A stretch of DNA of 64,000 nt from Paraflavitalea sp. CAU 1676. GTDB taxonomy: Bacteria > Bacteroidota > Bacteroidia > Chitinophagales > Chitinophagaceae. The position numbers and the translations under genes were made by a program. Under the pieces are notes generated by a model. That model had not been told where the DNA came from and did not search any database. It saw only the letters and a list, made by a program, of their open reading frames with translations. The stretch covers positions 558,001 to 622,000 of the forward strand of contig NZ_JARHUJ010000006.1 of NCBI RefSeq assembly GCF_029223285.1, given 5' to 3'. Below are positions 27,258 through 35,358 of this stretch, piece after piece; positions within the stretch are counted from its first letter, which is position 1; every line of letters starts with the position of its first letter.

Positions 27258-27995
27258 ATGCTAAAACGGTTTTGCCTCCTGTTTGCCATATCCGGCGTAA
27301 TCGCCTGTTCTTCGTCCAAGAATTCTACCGGAACACCAGCCAATAACACCCTCTCTAAAGCAGAAAAGAAAGAAGGCTGGCAGCTCCTGTTCGACGGCAC
27401 CACCAAAAACGGATGGCACGTTTTCAATAACCGTACCGACGGCTCCGCCTGGAAAGTAGAAGACGGCACCCTCTACCTCGATCCCAAGGCCAAAGGCCCC
27501 AAAGGCGAAGGCGGCGGCGAATTCATCACTACCGACTCATTCGAGAATTTCCACCTCAAGCTCGAATGGAAACTCGCCGAAGGGGGCAACAGCGGCATCA
27601 TCTTCCTCTCCCGCGAAGACCTCAAATACCGTTGGGCATTCCAATCAGGACCCGAAATGCAGATCATCGACAACGATAAACACGCCGATGCTAAAAATAT
27701 CAAACACCGTGCAGCCGATCTGTACGACCTCGTATCTTCTTCCCCCGAAAACGTAAAGCCCATCGGCGAATGGAACCAGATCGAGATCGTCCTCAACAAA
27801 GGAAAACTCGACCTCTACCAAAATGGCGTGAACGTAGTATCCACGACCATGTGGGATGAGAATTGGAAAGCACTGGTAGCAAAAAGCAAGTTCAGAAACT
27901 CTCCCGAATTTGCCGCCTTCCGCAAAGGACACATCGTGCTCCAGGACCACGGCGATAAAGTATCCTTCCGCAACATAAAGCTCAAGACCCTCTAA
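27258..27995 (+). CDS. DUF1080 lipoprotein (3-keto-glycoside hydrolase/lyase family), copy 1
   Basis: A 245-residue lipoprotein: MLKRFCLLFAISGVIAC gives lipidated Cys 17, then a Ser/Asn-rich linker. The remainder is one DUF1080 (LamG-like beta-sandwich) domain with the usual GWQLLFDGTT, GNSGI, GPEMQIIDN and LQDHG-x-KVSFRN segments. Members have been shown to cleave C3-oxidised glycosides by beta-elimination or hydrolysis; Bacteroides BT2157 belongs to this family. With GMC dehydrogenases nearby it probably acts in the periplasm or at the surface on 3-keto-glycosides. It has its own upstream gap, so it may be a separate transcript. Confidence 0.87.
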   Translation: MLKRFCLLFAISGVIACSSSKNSTGTPANNTLSKAEKKEGWQLLFDGTTKNGWHVFNNRTDGSAWKVEDGTLYLDPKAKGPKGEGGGEFITTDSFENFHLKLEWKLAEGGNSGIIFLSREDLKYRWAFQSGPEMQIIDNDKHADAKNIKHRAADLYDLVSSSPENVKPIGEWNQIEIVLNKGKLDLYQNGVNVVSTTMWDENWKALVAKSKFRNSPEFAAFRKGHIVLQDHGDKVSFRNIKLKTL

Positions 27996-28018
27996 ATAGA
28001 GGCATCAACAAATAAAAA

Positions 28019-28051
28019 GAGAGGCTGTTACCCCAAAGGGAACAGCCTCTC
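28019..28051 (+). terminator. Terminator-like hairpin after DUF1080 copy 1
   Basis: GAGAGGCTGTT (28019-28029) and AACAGCCTCTC (28041-28051) form an 11-bp perfect stem with an 11-base loop. The downstream T-run is weak. Confidence 0.7.
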
Positions 28052-28190
28052 GTCATTTATCGGGTTTTTCGGAAATCTTGTCAGTATGGTGGTGGCCAAA
28101 CGGGATGAAATCCCCAACGCCATCAAATAACCTCATCCAGGTCTCAGCCATAGCTGAACCCATGCAGAGGAAGTTCTCGAAGGAATTGGG

Positions 28191-28245
28191 AGTAAACCTA
28201 ACGCAAATTTGAAGTAAACCTAAAGTAAACCTAGAGTAAAGCGCA
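28191..28245. repeat. Phased 11-bp direct repeats (AGTAAACCTAA)
   Basis: Units start at 28191, 28202 (degenerate), 28213, 28224 and 28235, exactly 11 bases apart. Three carry AGTAAACCTA and the last starts AGTAAA. The spacing equals one turn of the helix, which is typical of direct-repeat sites bound by response regulators. They lie about 200 bases upstream of the second DUF1080 gene. Confidence 0.6.
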
Positions 28246-28444
28246 ACGCTTTTTTGCCCTCAAACGTCCCTCCGCAGCACCCAAAGCCCCGGTACAAAAA
28301 AAGCAGGTCATATCGTAGATCGCTAACATCTAAGGCTAAATATTGCCTATTTAAATTTACTGATAATTTGTCAGCATTAATCAAATAGCTAATAAAAAAT
28401 TAAGACCAAACCAGTATCTTGAATACACAAACAAAATAACACAT

Positions 28445-29233
28445 ATGCGATCCCTGCTTGCAGCAACCATCCTGGCATCAGCTTTTACCGCATGCCAGTC
28501 AAACCAGCAACCCGCCTCAACCGAAGACACAAAAAAAGATAGCATGGCGGCAACACCAACCACACCACCCGAAAACAATAGCCTCACCGCAAATGAACAG
28601 TCCGAAGGCTGGCAGCTCTTATTCGATGGCGCCACCAAAAAGAACTGGCACGTCTTCAAAAACCTTTCCGACGGCTCCGCCTGGAAAGTAGTAGACGGAA
28701 CCCTCCACCTCGATCCCGCCGAAAAGAAAGATGGCAAAACCGTAGGTGGTGGCGATATCGTCTCCGATGAAGAATACGACAACTTCCACCTTAAAGTAGA
28801 ATGGAAGGTCGACTCCGCCGGCAATAGCGGCATCATGTTCTATGTGAAGGAAGACCCGAAAATTGAAAAGCCCTACCACACCGGCCCCGAAATGCAGGTG
28901 CTCGACAATGCCGCCCACCCCGATTCAAAGATCATCAAACACCGCGCCGGCGACCTGTACGACCTCATCACCAGCGCACCCGAAACCGTTAAGCCCGCAG
29001 GCCAGTGGAACGAAGCCGAGATCATCGCTAAAGACAGCACCCTCGAATTCTACCTCAATGGCAGTAAAGTCGTATCCACCAAAATGTGGGATGATAACTG
29101 GCGCAAAATGATCGCCGGCAGCAAGTTCAGCAAATGGTCCACATTCGGCACCTTCCAATCTGGCCGCATCTGTCTGCAAGACCACGGAGATCCCGTTTGG
29201 TACCGCAATGTCAAGATCAAAAGATTGAAATAA
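28445..29233 (+). CDS. DUF1080 lipoprotein (3-keto-glycoside hydrolase/lyase family), copy 2
   Basis: A 262-residue lipoprotein: MRSLLAATILASAFTAC gives lipidated Cys 17, followed by a Gln/Thr/Pro-rich linker of about 45 residues. The DUF1080 domain has GWQLLFDGATKKNWHVF, GNSGIMF, GPEMQVLDN and LQDHGDPVWYRNVKIK. It is clearly related to the gene 450 bases upstream, sharing roughly half its residues by eye, and each has its own 5' region. Two copies could differ in aglycone or linkage preference. A bidirectional terminator follows. Confidence 0.87.
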   Translation: MRSLLAATILASAFTACQSNQQPASTEDTKKDSMAATPTTPPENNSLTANEQSEGWQLLFDGATKKNWHVFKNLSDGSAWKVVDGTLHLDPAEKKDGKTVGGGDIVSDEEYDNFHLKVEWKVDSAGNSGIMFYVKEDPKIEKPYHTGPEMQVLDNAAHPDSKIIKHRAGDLYDLITSAPETVKPAGQWNEAEIIAKDSTLEFYLNGSKVVSTKMWDDNWRKMIAGSKFSKWSTFGTFQSGRICLQDHGDPVWYRNVKIKRLK

Positions 29234-29267
29234 GACTGTTGGCGACAACCCGCCACACCATATAAAT

Positions 29268-29310
29268 AAAACAGGGTGAGCTGTACTACAACAACTCACC
29301 CTGTTTTTTT
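29268..29310. terminator. Bidirectional intrinsic terminator
   Basis: AAAACAGGGTGAG (29268-29280) pairs with CTCACCCTGTTTT (29295-29307) and is followed by more T. The A-run on the left also serves the convergent Gfo/Idh gene. Confidence 0.85.
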
Positions 29311-29362
29311 ATCATCAAACTCCGGAGCACAGCCGCCGTAGCCCGTGCCCCAATAGCAAATA

Positions 29363-30694
29363 CTAAACCTTCGGCAGCTTATACCCGTTCTGGTATTCCT
29401 TCATCAGGTACTGTTTGTTCACCTTGTTATCGGTAAACTCTCCCTTCGCGGTATCCCAGGTTAGCTTTTGTCCCGTACGGAATGCAATATTGCCCATCTG
29501 TGCCACCGTAGCCACATGAGCGCCAGCCTGGATAGAACAATGCAGGTCGTCCAGCTTCCTCGACTTCACCACCTCCACGAAATTCTCCCAATGTTTATTC
29601 AAACCATTATCAGAAGCCTTCACCAAAGGTTTTGAAACCTTGCTCTTGCTTTGCTTTTCTTCGATCACTTCCCAGCCGCCACGGTCTACCACCAACGTAC
29701 CGTTATTACCGATGAACGCAATGCCGTGGTTGCGGCCATAAGAGCCGTTATCGATGCCCATGGCAGAATCCCACACCAGGTTAAAGCCATCAAATTCATA
29801 AAGGGTGGTCAGTGTATCAGGCGTTTCTTCATACAGTTCTGGATAGGCAAACCGGCCTCCCAAAGCAGCAATGGTCTTCGGAGTAGGAGCCTTCATACCC
29901 AGCAGGCCATAATCCAGCAGGTGCACGCCCCAGTCAGTCATCAAACCACCGGCATAATCCCAAAACCAACGGAAATGAAAATGGAAACGGCTGGCATTGA
30001 ATGGTCGGGTAGGAGCAGGGCCCAGCCACGCCGCATAATCGACGCCTGCTGGTGGAGCGCTGTCAGGCCGCACGGGCTCTGGACGCATCCAGCCCTGATA
30101 GCACCACACCTTTACCGTGCGGATATTTCCCAATTGGCCGCTGTGCACAAAGTCAACCGCATCACGGAAATGCTGCTGGCTTCTTTGCCACTGACCAGCC
30201 TGCACTACCTTATTATAACGTTGCTGCGCAGCTACCATCGTACGGCATTCGATGATGGAGTTGCCTACAGGTTTTTCTACATATACATCCTTGCCAGCTT
30301 CGCAGGCATGGATCATTTGCAGCGCATGCCAGTGATCGGGTGTGCCGATGATCACCGCATCGATGTCTTTCTGCTCCAGTAATTTCCGGTAGTCGGTATA
30401 CACCTTCACCTTCGAAGCATCGACATTCATTTTCGCCAGGTCGGCTTTGCGCTTGTCCAGCACGTTTTGGTCCACGTCACAAATTGCGACCAGGTTTACC
30501 CCCGGCACCTTTAGTGCCGCATTCACATTCGACCAGCCCATCCCATTGATGCCAATAGCGCCGATATTCAACTGGTCAGCAGGTGAAATGCGATTCCGGA
30601 ATATCGCAAACGGATGATTGTTGAAAGACGAAAACACAGTGGCCCCGGTAACCAGGGCGGCAGATTGCTGAAGAAACTTTCTGCGATGGCTCAT
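29363..30694 (-). CDS. Tat-exported Gfo/Idh/MocA-family oxidoreductase
   Basis: A 443-residue oxidoreductase. MSHRRKFLQQSAALVTGATV is a twin-arginine signal, so it is exported already folded with its nucleotide. The GAIGINGMGWSN segment replaces the usual GxGxxG, followed by ICDVD, GTPDHWHA and the family motif YVEKPVGN. WDYAGGLMTDWGVHLLDY is the substrate-side region. Exported Gfo/Idh proteins include glycosidases that use a bound NAD for transient C3 oxidation (as in GH109), so it may act as a redox-assisted glycosidase or as a 3-oxidoreductase. It lies 90 bases downstream of the TIM-barrel gene at 30785 and is likely cotranscribed. Confidence 0.88.
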   Translation of the reverse strand: MSHRRKFLQQSAALVTGATVFSSFNNHPFAIFRNRISPADQLNIGAIGINGMGWSNVNAALKVPGVNLVAICDVDQNVLDKRKADLAKMNVDASKVKVYTDYRKLLEQKDIDAVIIGTPDHWHALQMIHACEAGKDVYVEKPVGNSIIECRTMVAAQQRYNKVVQAGQWQRSQQHFRDAVDFVHSGQLGNIRTVKVWCYQGWMRPEPVRPDSAPPAGVDYAAWLGPAPTRPFNASRFHFHFRWFWDYAGGLMTDWGVHLLDYGLLGMKAPTPKTIAALGGRFAYPELYEETPDTLTTLYEFDGFNLVWDSAMGIDNGSYGRNHGIAFIGNNGTLVVDRGGWEVIEEKQSKSKVSKPLVKASDNGLNKHWENFVEVVKSRKLDDLHCSIQAGAHVATVAQMGNIAFRTGQKLTWDTAKGEFTDNKVNKQYLMKEYQNGYKLPKV

Positions 30695-30784
30695 AATCGT
30701 TAAAGTTTAAAAGGATGGTTATTGGTTGATAAATCGATAGCACAGCCGGCCATCGCCGGCGCCTAACCCTGCAGTTAAAAGCTA

Positions 30785-31654
30785 CTAAAGAATATTGCTG
30801 TTCAGGTAAGAAATGCTCTTGGCAATGCTGTCAAAAGGGGAGCCCGGGCATACATCCTGTTCCACGAAGAAATACTTCATGCCGCTTTTCTTTGCCGCCG
30901 CAAAGATCTTTTTGAAGTCGATCGTTCCATTACCCACTTCCGTGAAGAACTTCTTCTCCGTCTTATCCATGTCTTTAACATGCCACATAACGATACGGCC
31001 AGGATGCGCTGCAAACAGTTGTACCGGGTCATGGCCGGCCTTCACCGCCCAATACAGGTCGAGCTCGAATTGCACCAGCTTTTTATCAGTTTCTTTGGTA
31101 AGAATATCAAAACCTGTAGTGCCATCTACCTTGAAGAACTCAAAATCATGGTTGTGGTAGGCCAGCTTCATACCGCCCTGGTGAGCCAGTTCACCGGCCT
31201 TGTTAAGGCCCGCCGCGATCTTTCGGTAGTTGTCTGCACTGTTGCGGTAGTTCTCCTCCAGCCAGGGAATGGTGATGTACTCCTGTCCCAGTGTTTTGGA
31301 GTCTTCAACGGCTACCTTCCATTGATCTTCCCAGCCATCTTTCAGGAAGAAACTGCCGGGAAAAGTATGACCACTCGGAGAGGTCAACCCATTATTTTTT
31401 AAGACGGAAGATAATTCAGCGGGAGAAAGGCCAAACCATTTACGGCCACCATAACCAAAGGTCTCGACTTGCTTGTAACCCAGTTGAGCCACCTTTTCCA
31501 GGGTACCCTTGGCATCTTTGCCGATCTCATTGCGCAGCGTGTATAATTGAACGCCAACTGGTTTTTTCTTCTTGAAGAGCTCTTCTTTATCAACGAAAAA
31601 ACAAGCGGCAAGCAGGGAGGATTGTTTGATAAAATCCCGACGGGTAGCAGGCAT
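30785..31654 (-). CDS. Tat-exported sugar phosphate isomerase/epimerase-like TIM barrel
   Basis: A 289-residue TIM-barrel protein starting MPATRRDFIKQSSLLAACFF, a twin-arginine signal with a possible lipobox cysteine at about 18. The barrel starts PVGVQLYTLRNEIG and shows the ligand-type segments YHNHDFEF, FELDLYW, WHVKDMDK and FFVEQDV. It is close in type to the protein encoded at 16394-17257: both have the GxQLYTLR start and the YHNH and HVKD motifs. It is the first gene of a two-gene minus-strand unit with the exported Gfo/Idh protein, suggesting they act on the same periplasmic sugar. Confidence 0.85.
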   Translation of the reverse strand: MPATRRDFIKQSSLLAACFFVDKEELFKKKKPVGVQLYTLRNEIGKDAKGTLEKVAQLGYKQVETFGYGGRKWFGLSPAELSSVLKNNGLTSPSGHTFPGSFFLKDGWEDQWKVAVEDSKTLGQEYITIPWLEENYRNSADNYRKIAAGLNKAGELAHQGGMKLAYHNHDFEFFKVDGTTGFDILTKETDKKLVQFELDLYWAVKAGHDPVQLFAAHPGRIVMWHVKDMDKTEKKFFTEVGNGTIDFKKIFAAAKKSGMKYFFVEQDVCPGSPFDSIAKSISYLNSNIL

Positions 31655-31826
31655 CGTAAAATAATTTAGTAGATGCCCAAATTACTAAAAAATACCACGT
31701 CAGTTTGAAAGCAATACTATTTTAACACGGGGCGTGTTAATTTATTGTCACAAAGACGGTTCATGTAGTTGTAAAGAACCAGCAGCACATTCCAAGTCCA
31801 CAAAAGATCATCTTTATCCTACAGCA

Positions 31827-32501
31827 CTACGCTTCCTCTTCCATTTGATTGAGAAGATTCTTCAGCTTGTTGATGTGGCGGCCGTAGAGCTTGTTGACAT
31901 ACCAGATGTTCAGGAAATAACTGCCGATCGCCAGCGCAACACCCGAAACGGTAAACAAAACAAAGTAATCATGCCCCGTGATATGCGCCATCATTGCAGG
32001 CATCTTTTCCTCGGTGGCACGCGGGGGCGATTTGAAGAAAACGATCAGTCCCGCTACAAAATAAGCCGCCGGGGTTAGCACAGTTCCCGACACAAAATAG
32101 AAACGTACATATTTCTCAAGGGTCGACAGGCGCTTCTCCAGATTCACCTTCACCTGGCTTTCTACCAGCTGCATTTCTTTTAACAAACGGTTCTTGCGGA
32201 AATAATACACCACGAACGAAGCACCGATCACACCCAGCAATAAAGCGATCTCCCAATACCTGCCCTGCCAGGCCGTGATATAATAATACATCGTCACAGA
32301 ATATAACGCAATGATCACACCCAGCTCCCATCCCAGATTACGCTTGATCTTCGCAATCGGGCTTTGGGAACGCTTCCGCAGGATCGCAGCGATCTCTTCC
32401 TCATGACTGGTCACAGCAGGCCCTATCCCCCCTTTGTTCGTGGGTTGGAAATCCTTCTCGTCCAGGTCCTTCCAGATCTCTTTGAGGTTATCCAAATCCA
32501 T
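31827..32501 (-). CDS. Membrane protein cotranscribed with ECF sigma factor (possible anti-sigma partner)
   Basis: A 224-residue protein from the ATG at 32501 (MDLDNLKEIWKD). The cytoplasmic N-terminus of about 70 residues is followed by two hydrophobic helices (near 75-115), a charged coiled-coil-like stretch (EMQLVESQVKVNLEKRL) and two more helices. The N-terminal LKEIWKDLDEKDF pattern is common in proteins encoded after Bacteroidota ECF sigma genes. It overlaps the sigma gene by 14 bases. No zinc-binding anti-sigma motif is visible, so the anti-sigma role is inferred only from position. Confidence 0.7.
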   Translation of the reverse strand: MDLDNLKEIWKDLDEKDFQPTNKGGIGPAVTSHEEEIAAILRKRSQSPIAKIKRNLGWELGVIIALYSVTMYYYITAWQGRYWEIALLLGVIGASFVVYYFRKNRLLKEMQLVESQVKVNLEKRLSTLEKYVRFYFVSGTVLTPAAYFVAGLIVFFKSPPRATEEKMPAMMAHITGHDYFVLFTVSGVALAIGSYFLNIWYVNKLYGRHINKLKNLLNQMEEEA

Positions 32502-33078
32502 GTTCAACAACTTTAGTGAGTTTACGTAATTTTTCCTTGATCCTGTTCATCTTAACCCGCAGGTTATTCTGGTTGATACCTAAAATATCTTCCATCTCTT
32601 CATAGCTCTTGTCCTCCAGGTACAACATCACGATACCCCTTTCAATTTCAGGAAGCTGGTGAATAGCCCGGTATAACTGCTGAAGTCTTTCTTCTTTCTC
32701 TTTATTGTACTGAATATCCTGTATCTCAGTCGGCAGTTGGTCTGGTTCAACGCTTTGAATATGTTTCTTCTGCTTACGTAAGTCCGAAATAGCCGTATTG
32801 AGCGCAATGCGATACAACCAGGTACCAAACTTGGAGTCGCCCCTGAATCGTGGATAAGCTTTCCACAATTGGATCACGATCTCCTGGAAAAGGTCCTGTT
32901 TATCGTACTCCGATGAACAATACAGGTTACATACCTTGTACAACATGCCCCTGTGCTGGTTTACCAACACAATAAATTCATTTTGGTCAGCCCTTGACTG
33001 CAAACTGGGTGGTTTTAGCGAAAAGATACTAATTGGTCGGCGAATGTCGGAAAATATTACAGTTGTAACATCCACCAC
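32488..33078 (-). CDS. RNA polymerase ECF-type sigma factor
   Basis: Sigma-70 region 2 is seen as FQEIVIQLWKAYPRF and GTWLYRIALNTAISDLRK; region 4 as LPEIERGIVMLYLEDKSYEEMEDILGI followed by an NNLRVKMNRIKEKLRK helix (all family hallmarks of ECF factors). The open frame begins with GTG at 33078 and has no early ATG; an in-frame TTG about 27 codons later is an alternative start closer to region 2. The following membrane-protein gene overlaps its end. Regulated genes cannot be deduced. Confidence 0.85.
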   Translation of the reverse strand: MVDVTTVIFSDIRRPISIFSLKPPSLQSRADQNEFIVLVNQHRGMLYKVCNLYCSSEYDKQDLFQEIVIQLWKAYPRFRGDSKFGTWLYRIALNTAISDLRKQKKHIQSVEPDQLPTEIQDIQYNKEKEERLQQLYRAIHQLPEIERGIVMLYLEDKSYEEMEDILGINQNNLRVKMNRIKEKLRKLTKVVEHGFG

Positions 33079-33126
33079 CCGCTGAATAGGTAGAGTAGTT
33101 AAAGATCAATGAATTAACTTGCGCCC

Positions 33127-33480
33127 ATGAAGAAGTTTTATCATCTGGCCAATTGCACCACCTGCCAGGCCATCATCAAAGAAACCGGCGTCGATAAAGC
33201 AGGATTCACCATGCAAGACATCCGGACCGAAAAGATTACCCCCTCCCAGCTCGAACAAATGAAGAAGATGGCCGGTAGCTACGAAGCGCTTTTCAGTCGC
33301 CGTGCCCTCAAATACAAGGAGTTAGGTTTGAAAGACAAGCAACTCACCGAAAACGATTACCGCGACTATATCCTCCGGGAAGACACCTTCCTCAAGCGCC
33401 CCGTGGCCATATTGAACGATAAGATATTTGTAGGAAACGATAAGAAAACTGTGGCGGCACTCAAAGAAGCCATAAAATAA
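33127..33480 (+). CDS. ArsC/Spx-family thioredoxin-fold protein
   Basis: A 117-residue ArsC/Spx/YffB-like protein. The N-terminal NCTTCQAI gives Cys 10 and Cys 13 (CxxC), and the LKRPVAIL segment near the C-terminus holds the conserved Arg-Pro of the family. Whether it reduces arsenate, acts as a glutathione/thiol reductase or binds RNA polymerase like Spx is unclear; the CxxC and the RPV form fit the YffB/Spx side. It is divergent from the sigma-factor gene, 48 bases away. A hairpin overlaps its stop. Confidence 0.82.
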   Translation: MKKFYHLANCTTCQAIIKETGVDKAGFTMQDIRTEKITPSQLEQMKKMAGSYEALFSRRALKYKELGLKDKQLTENDYRDYILREDTFLKRPVAILNDKIFVGNDKKTVAALKEAIK

Positions 33481-33498
33481 GGGCCGCTTCCGGCCCTT
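33479..33498 (+). terminator. Short hairpin over the stop codon of the ArsC/Spx gene
   Basis: AAGGGCCG (33479-33486), tetraloop CTTC, CGGCCCTT (33491-33498). It is compact and GC-rich with little T afterwards. Confidence 0.6.
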
Positions 33499-33576
33499 CC
33501 TGTTGCGCAATACAACTTTAGTATCCCGCAGCCCCGAAAACATCCGCAGCACCGGTCGCTCACACGCCGCACGAAT

Positions 33577-33598
33577 AATGGTGGCTCCAGCCACTATT
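33577..33598. repeat. Hairpin next to the RAYT transposase gene
   Basis: AATGGTGGCT (33577-33586) and AGCCACTATT (33589-33598) form a near-perfect 10-bp stem (one G:T) with a two-base loop, 20 bases past the stop of the Y1 transposase gene. It could be its terminator or a REP-like substrate. Confidence 0.4.
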
Positions 33599-33618
33599 CC
33601 GGAGCATTGTTGACCGCA

Positions 33619-34215
33619 TCACCCTCCATTTCGCATCAGCCCGCGGATCAAACCCTCCATATCGATCACTTTTACATTCACCAGCCCCTTCCGGCCGTTG
33701 TAATCACCGGCCGAACTGAACACATACTCCTCCGGCAGCCGTACGATCCGGTCACGCACCGGGTTTTCATGCACATAGTTTAGGTGGTCCCGCACCTTCA
33801 TCGGTTGTCGGAAATCCAGGAACTCCGGATTGCTGCAACTCTGCCACACCTGATATTTCTCCAGCTTCTTCAGGCTTACACTCGAATGCTCAAACCGGCT
33901 CAGCATCCAATGCCGCCGTAATTCCGGTTCCATTTCGATCGCTTCTAAAATAGCGGTAGACGTTATGCGCTTGAAATCGCGCTCGATCATCGATAGCCCA
34001 ATACCATCCTTCGCCTGCAACAGCAAATGCAGGTGGTTCGACATCAGGCACCAGGCATGTATCGTGAGCCCCCTTACAGCAATAAAATCATTGAGCGTGT
34101 CTACGACGATATACTTATATACCGGTCGCACAAATATGTCGACCCAATCAACGGTGTTGAAGGTAATATAATGACAGGCATGCTGGTTGGTAACACTGTT
34201 TTTCTCCTGCTTCAT
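33619..34215 (-). CDS. REP-associated (RAYT-like) Y1 transposase
   Basis: A 198-residue Y1/HUH single-strand transposase. I choose the ATG at 34215 (MKQEKNSVTNQHACHYITFN); the frame is open further upstream to 34356, but without similarity to the family. The HUH motif is in CLMSNHLHLLLQ, and the catalytic Tyr is probably in HLNYVHENPVRDRIV. Such solitary genes belong to the RAYT family that mobilises or maintains REP hairpins. No IS200-type left and right ends or second copy were noticed. It is best read as a domesticated or solitary RAYT. Confidence 0.85.
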   Translation of the reverse strand: MKQEKNSVTNQHACHYITFNTVDWVDIFVRPVYKYIVVDTLNDFIAVRGLTIHAWCLMSNHLHLLLQAKDGIGLSMIERDFKRITSTAILEAIEMEPELRRHWMLSRFEHSSVSLKKLEKYQVWQSCSNPEFLDFRQPMKVRDHLNYVHENPVRDRIVRLPEEYVFSSAGDYNGRKGLVNVKVIDMEGLIRGLMRNGG

Positions 34216-34449
34216 ACGTGGCTCGGTTTTAACAATGGATCCCTGATAACCAGTTAGAATTGCACCCGTAAAATTACAAATACCGTTCCGTTCCACACTA
34301 CCCAAACACATTAAAAAGCCACGTCCGAAACTTTGCCCGGTTTGGGGTACCTCCACAACAATTCACATGTTTGTGTTATTGCCCGGCCCCGCCTTAACTG
34401 GTAGGTTTGCATTGTTAAATAAAAAACAACCCGGAGAAAAAAGTAAGTC

Positions 34450-35049
34450 ATGAAAATCTTATCAGTTGTGGTACTCGCTATCGCCTTGATGGCCGCCACG
34501 GTAACCAACGTGTTCGACGATCTGCAAGTCACCGAAGACAGGGCCAAAGAAGGCATCATTGCATCCTTTGGTGGTGGCATGATCAATATTAATTACGACG
34601 TGGTGAAAGCCGCAAAGGCCCTCCCTGTCGACGTAAGGGTCGCAAGCACCCGCCAGCTCATCAGGTTCGCCAAAGAGTATTCCAAAACGCCCGACTTCCA
34701 GAAGAAATACACCAAATGGAGAAATGAACGCCTCGGCTATAAATCCAAGAAGTTTGGACTGCCCAGCCTGTCGAAAGCCCTCGACAACGCTGTAGACAAA
34801 CAACTTAACAAAGCCGACGACGAAAAGAAATTCCCCGCCAAATCCGACGACCTGATCAAGCAAAGACTCGAGAAGTTCCTGGCAATATCAGCAACGGTCG
34901 ACTTCGATGCTCAACTCAATGGCAGCATGTTCGCCAATCCCGAGTACGAATCAAAGAGCGGCGAATGGAAATCCTGCTTCCGCGCAGGTAAAGCGGTAGT
35001 ACAGGCAGCCCGCGAAGAAGCACAGGCCTGGCTCAAGGAACTCGAATAG
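34450..35049 (+). CDS. Secreted protein of unknown function (199 aa)
   Basis: MKILSVVVLAIALMAATVTNVF is a short signal peptide or N-terminal anchor. The rest is mostly charged helix, with DLQVTEDRAKEGIIASFGGG near the start and long Lys/Glu-rich segments. I recognise no family. It stands alone: the RAYT gene is divergent, and a strong terminator follows, so it is a single transcript. Confidence 0.7.
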   Translation: MKILSVVVLAIALMAATVTNVFDDLQVTEDRAKEGIIASFGGGMININYDVVKAAKALPVDVRVASTRQLIRFAKEYSKTPDFQKKYTKWRNERLGYKSKKFGLPSLSKALDNAVDKQLNKADDEKKFPAKSDDLIKQRLEKFLAISATVDFDAQLNGSMFANPEYESKSGEWKSCFRAGKAVVQAAREEAQAWLKELE

Positions 35050-35358
35050 TTTACGCCTTACAACAACCGATAGAACATTCCATGTGTAAAAAGAGGTGAT
35101 GCCGCAAGCATCACCTCTTGCTGTTTTGTGAGGAGGCCTCCACACAACTGACCGCTTTCTTCTCCACCCGACTCGCCACACCGGCATTCCGGCTATTTCA
35201 TCGACAAACGCCTTTCATCGACGAAAAACTCACTCAAACGAAATTTTGCCCGCTTTGTCACACTCAATCGGCTGTACGGCTATTTTATGTTTTTTGCCTG
35301 CACAGGACAAATAACTTTACTATAGTTACATTTTTTCAGAAAACATTAAGTCATAGCC
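35050..35358. other. Intergenic gap with terminator and possible promoter
   Basis: After the terminator (35091-35119) no gene is seen. TTTG (35293-35296) and TAACTTTA (35312-35319), 15 bases apart, loosely resemble a Bacteroidota promoter about 40 bases before the next start, but the match is weak. Confidence 0.35.
35091..35119 (+). terminator. Perfect 12-bp terminator hairpin
   Basis: AAGAGGTGATGC (35091-35102), loop CGCAA, GCATCACCTCTT (35108-35119), then GCTGTTTTG. Confidence 0.75.

Larger units (their letters stand above)
27996..28444. other. Intergenic gap with terminator and 11-bp repeats
   Basis: This 449-bp gap holds no gene. A terminator-like hairpin is at 28019-28051, five phased 11-bp units are at 28191-28245, and the last 100 bases are AT-rich and likely contain the promoter of the second DUF1080 gene. 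Confidence 0.5.

Noticed and set aside
33619-34356. A complete IS200/IS605 insertion sequence
   Set aside because: No TnpB gene and no left or right end structures flank the Y1 gene; it is better read as a solitary RAYT.
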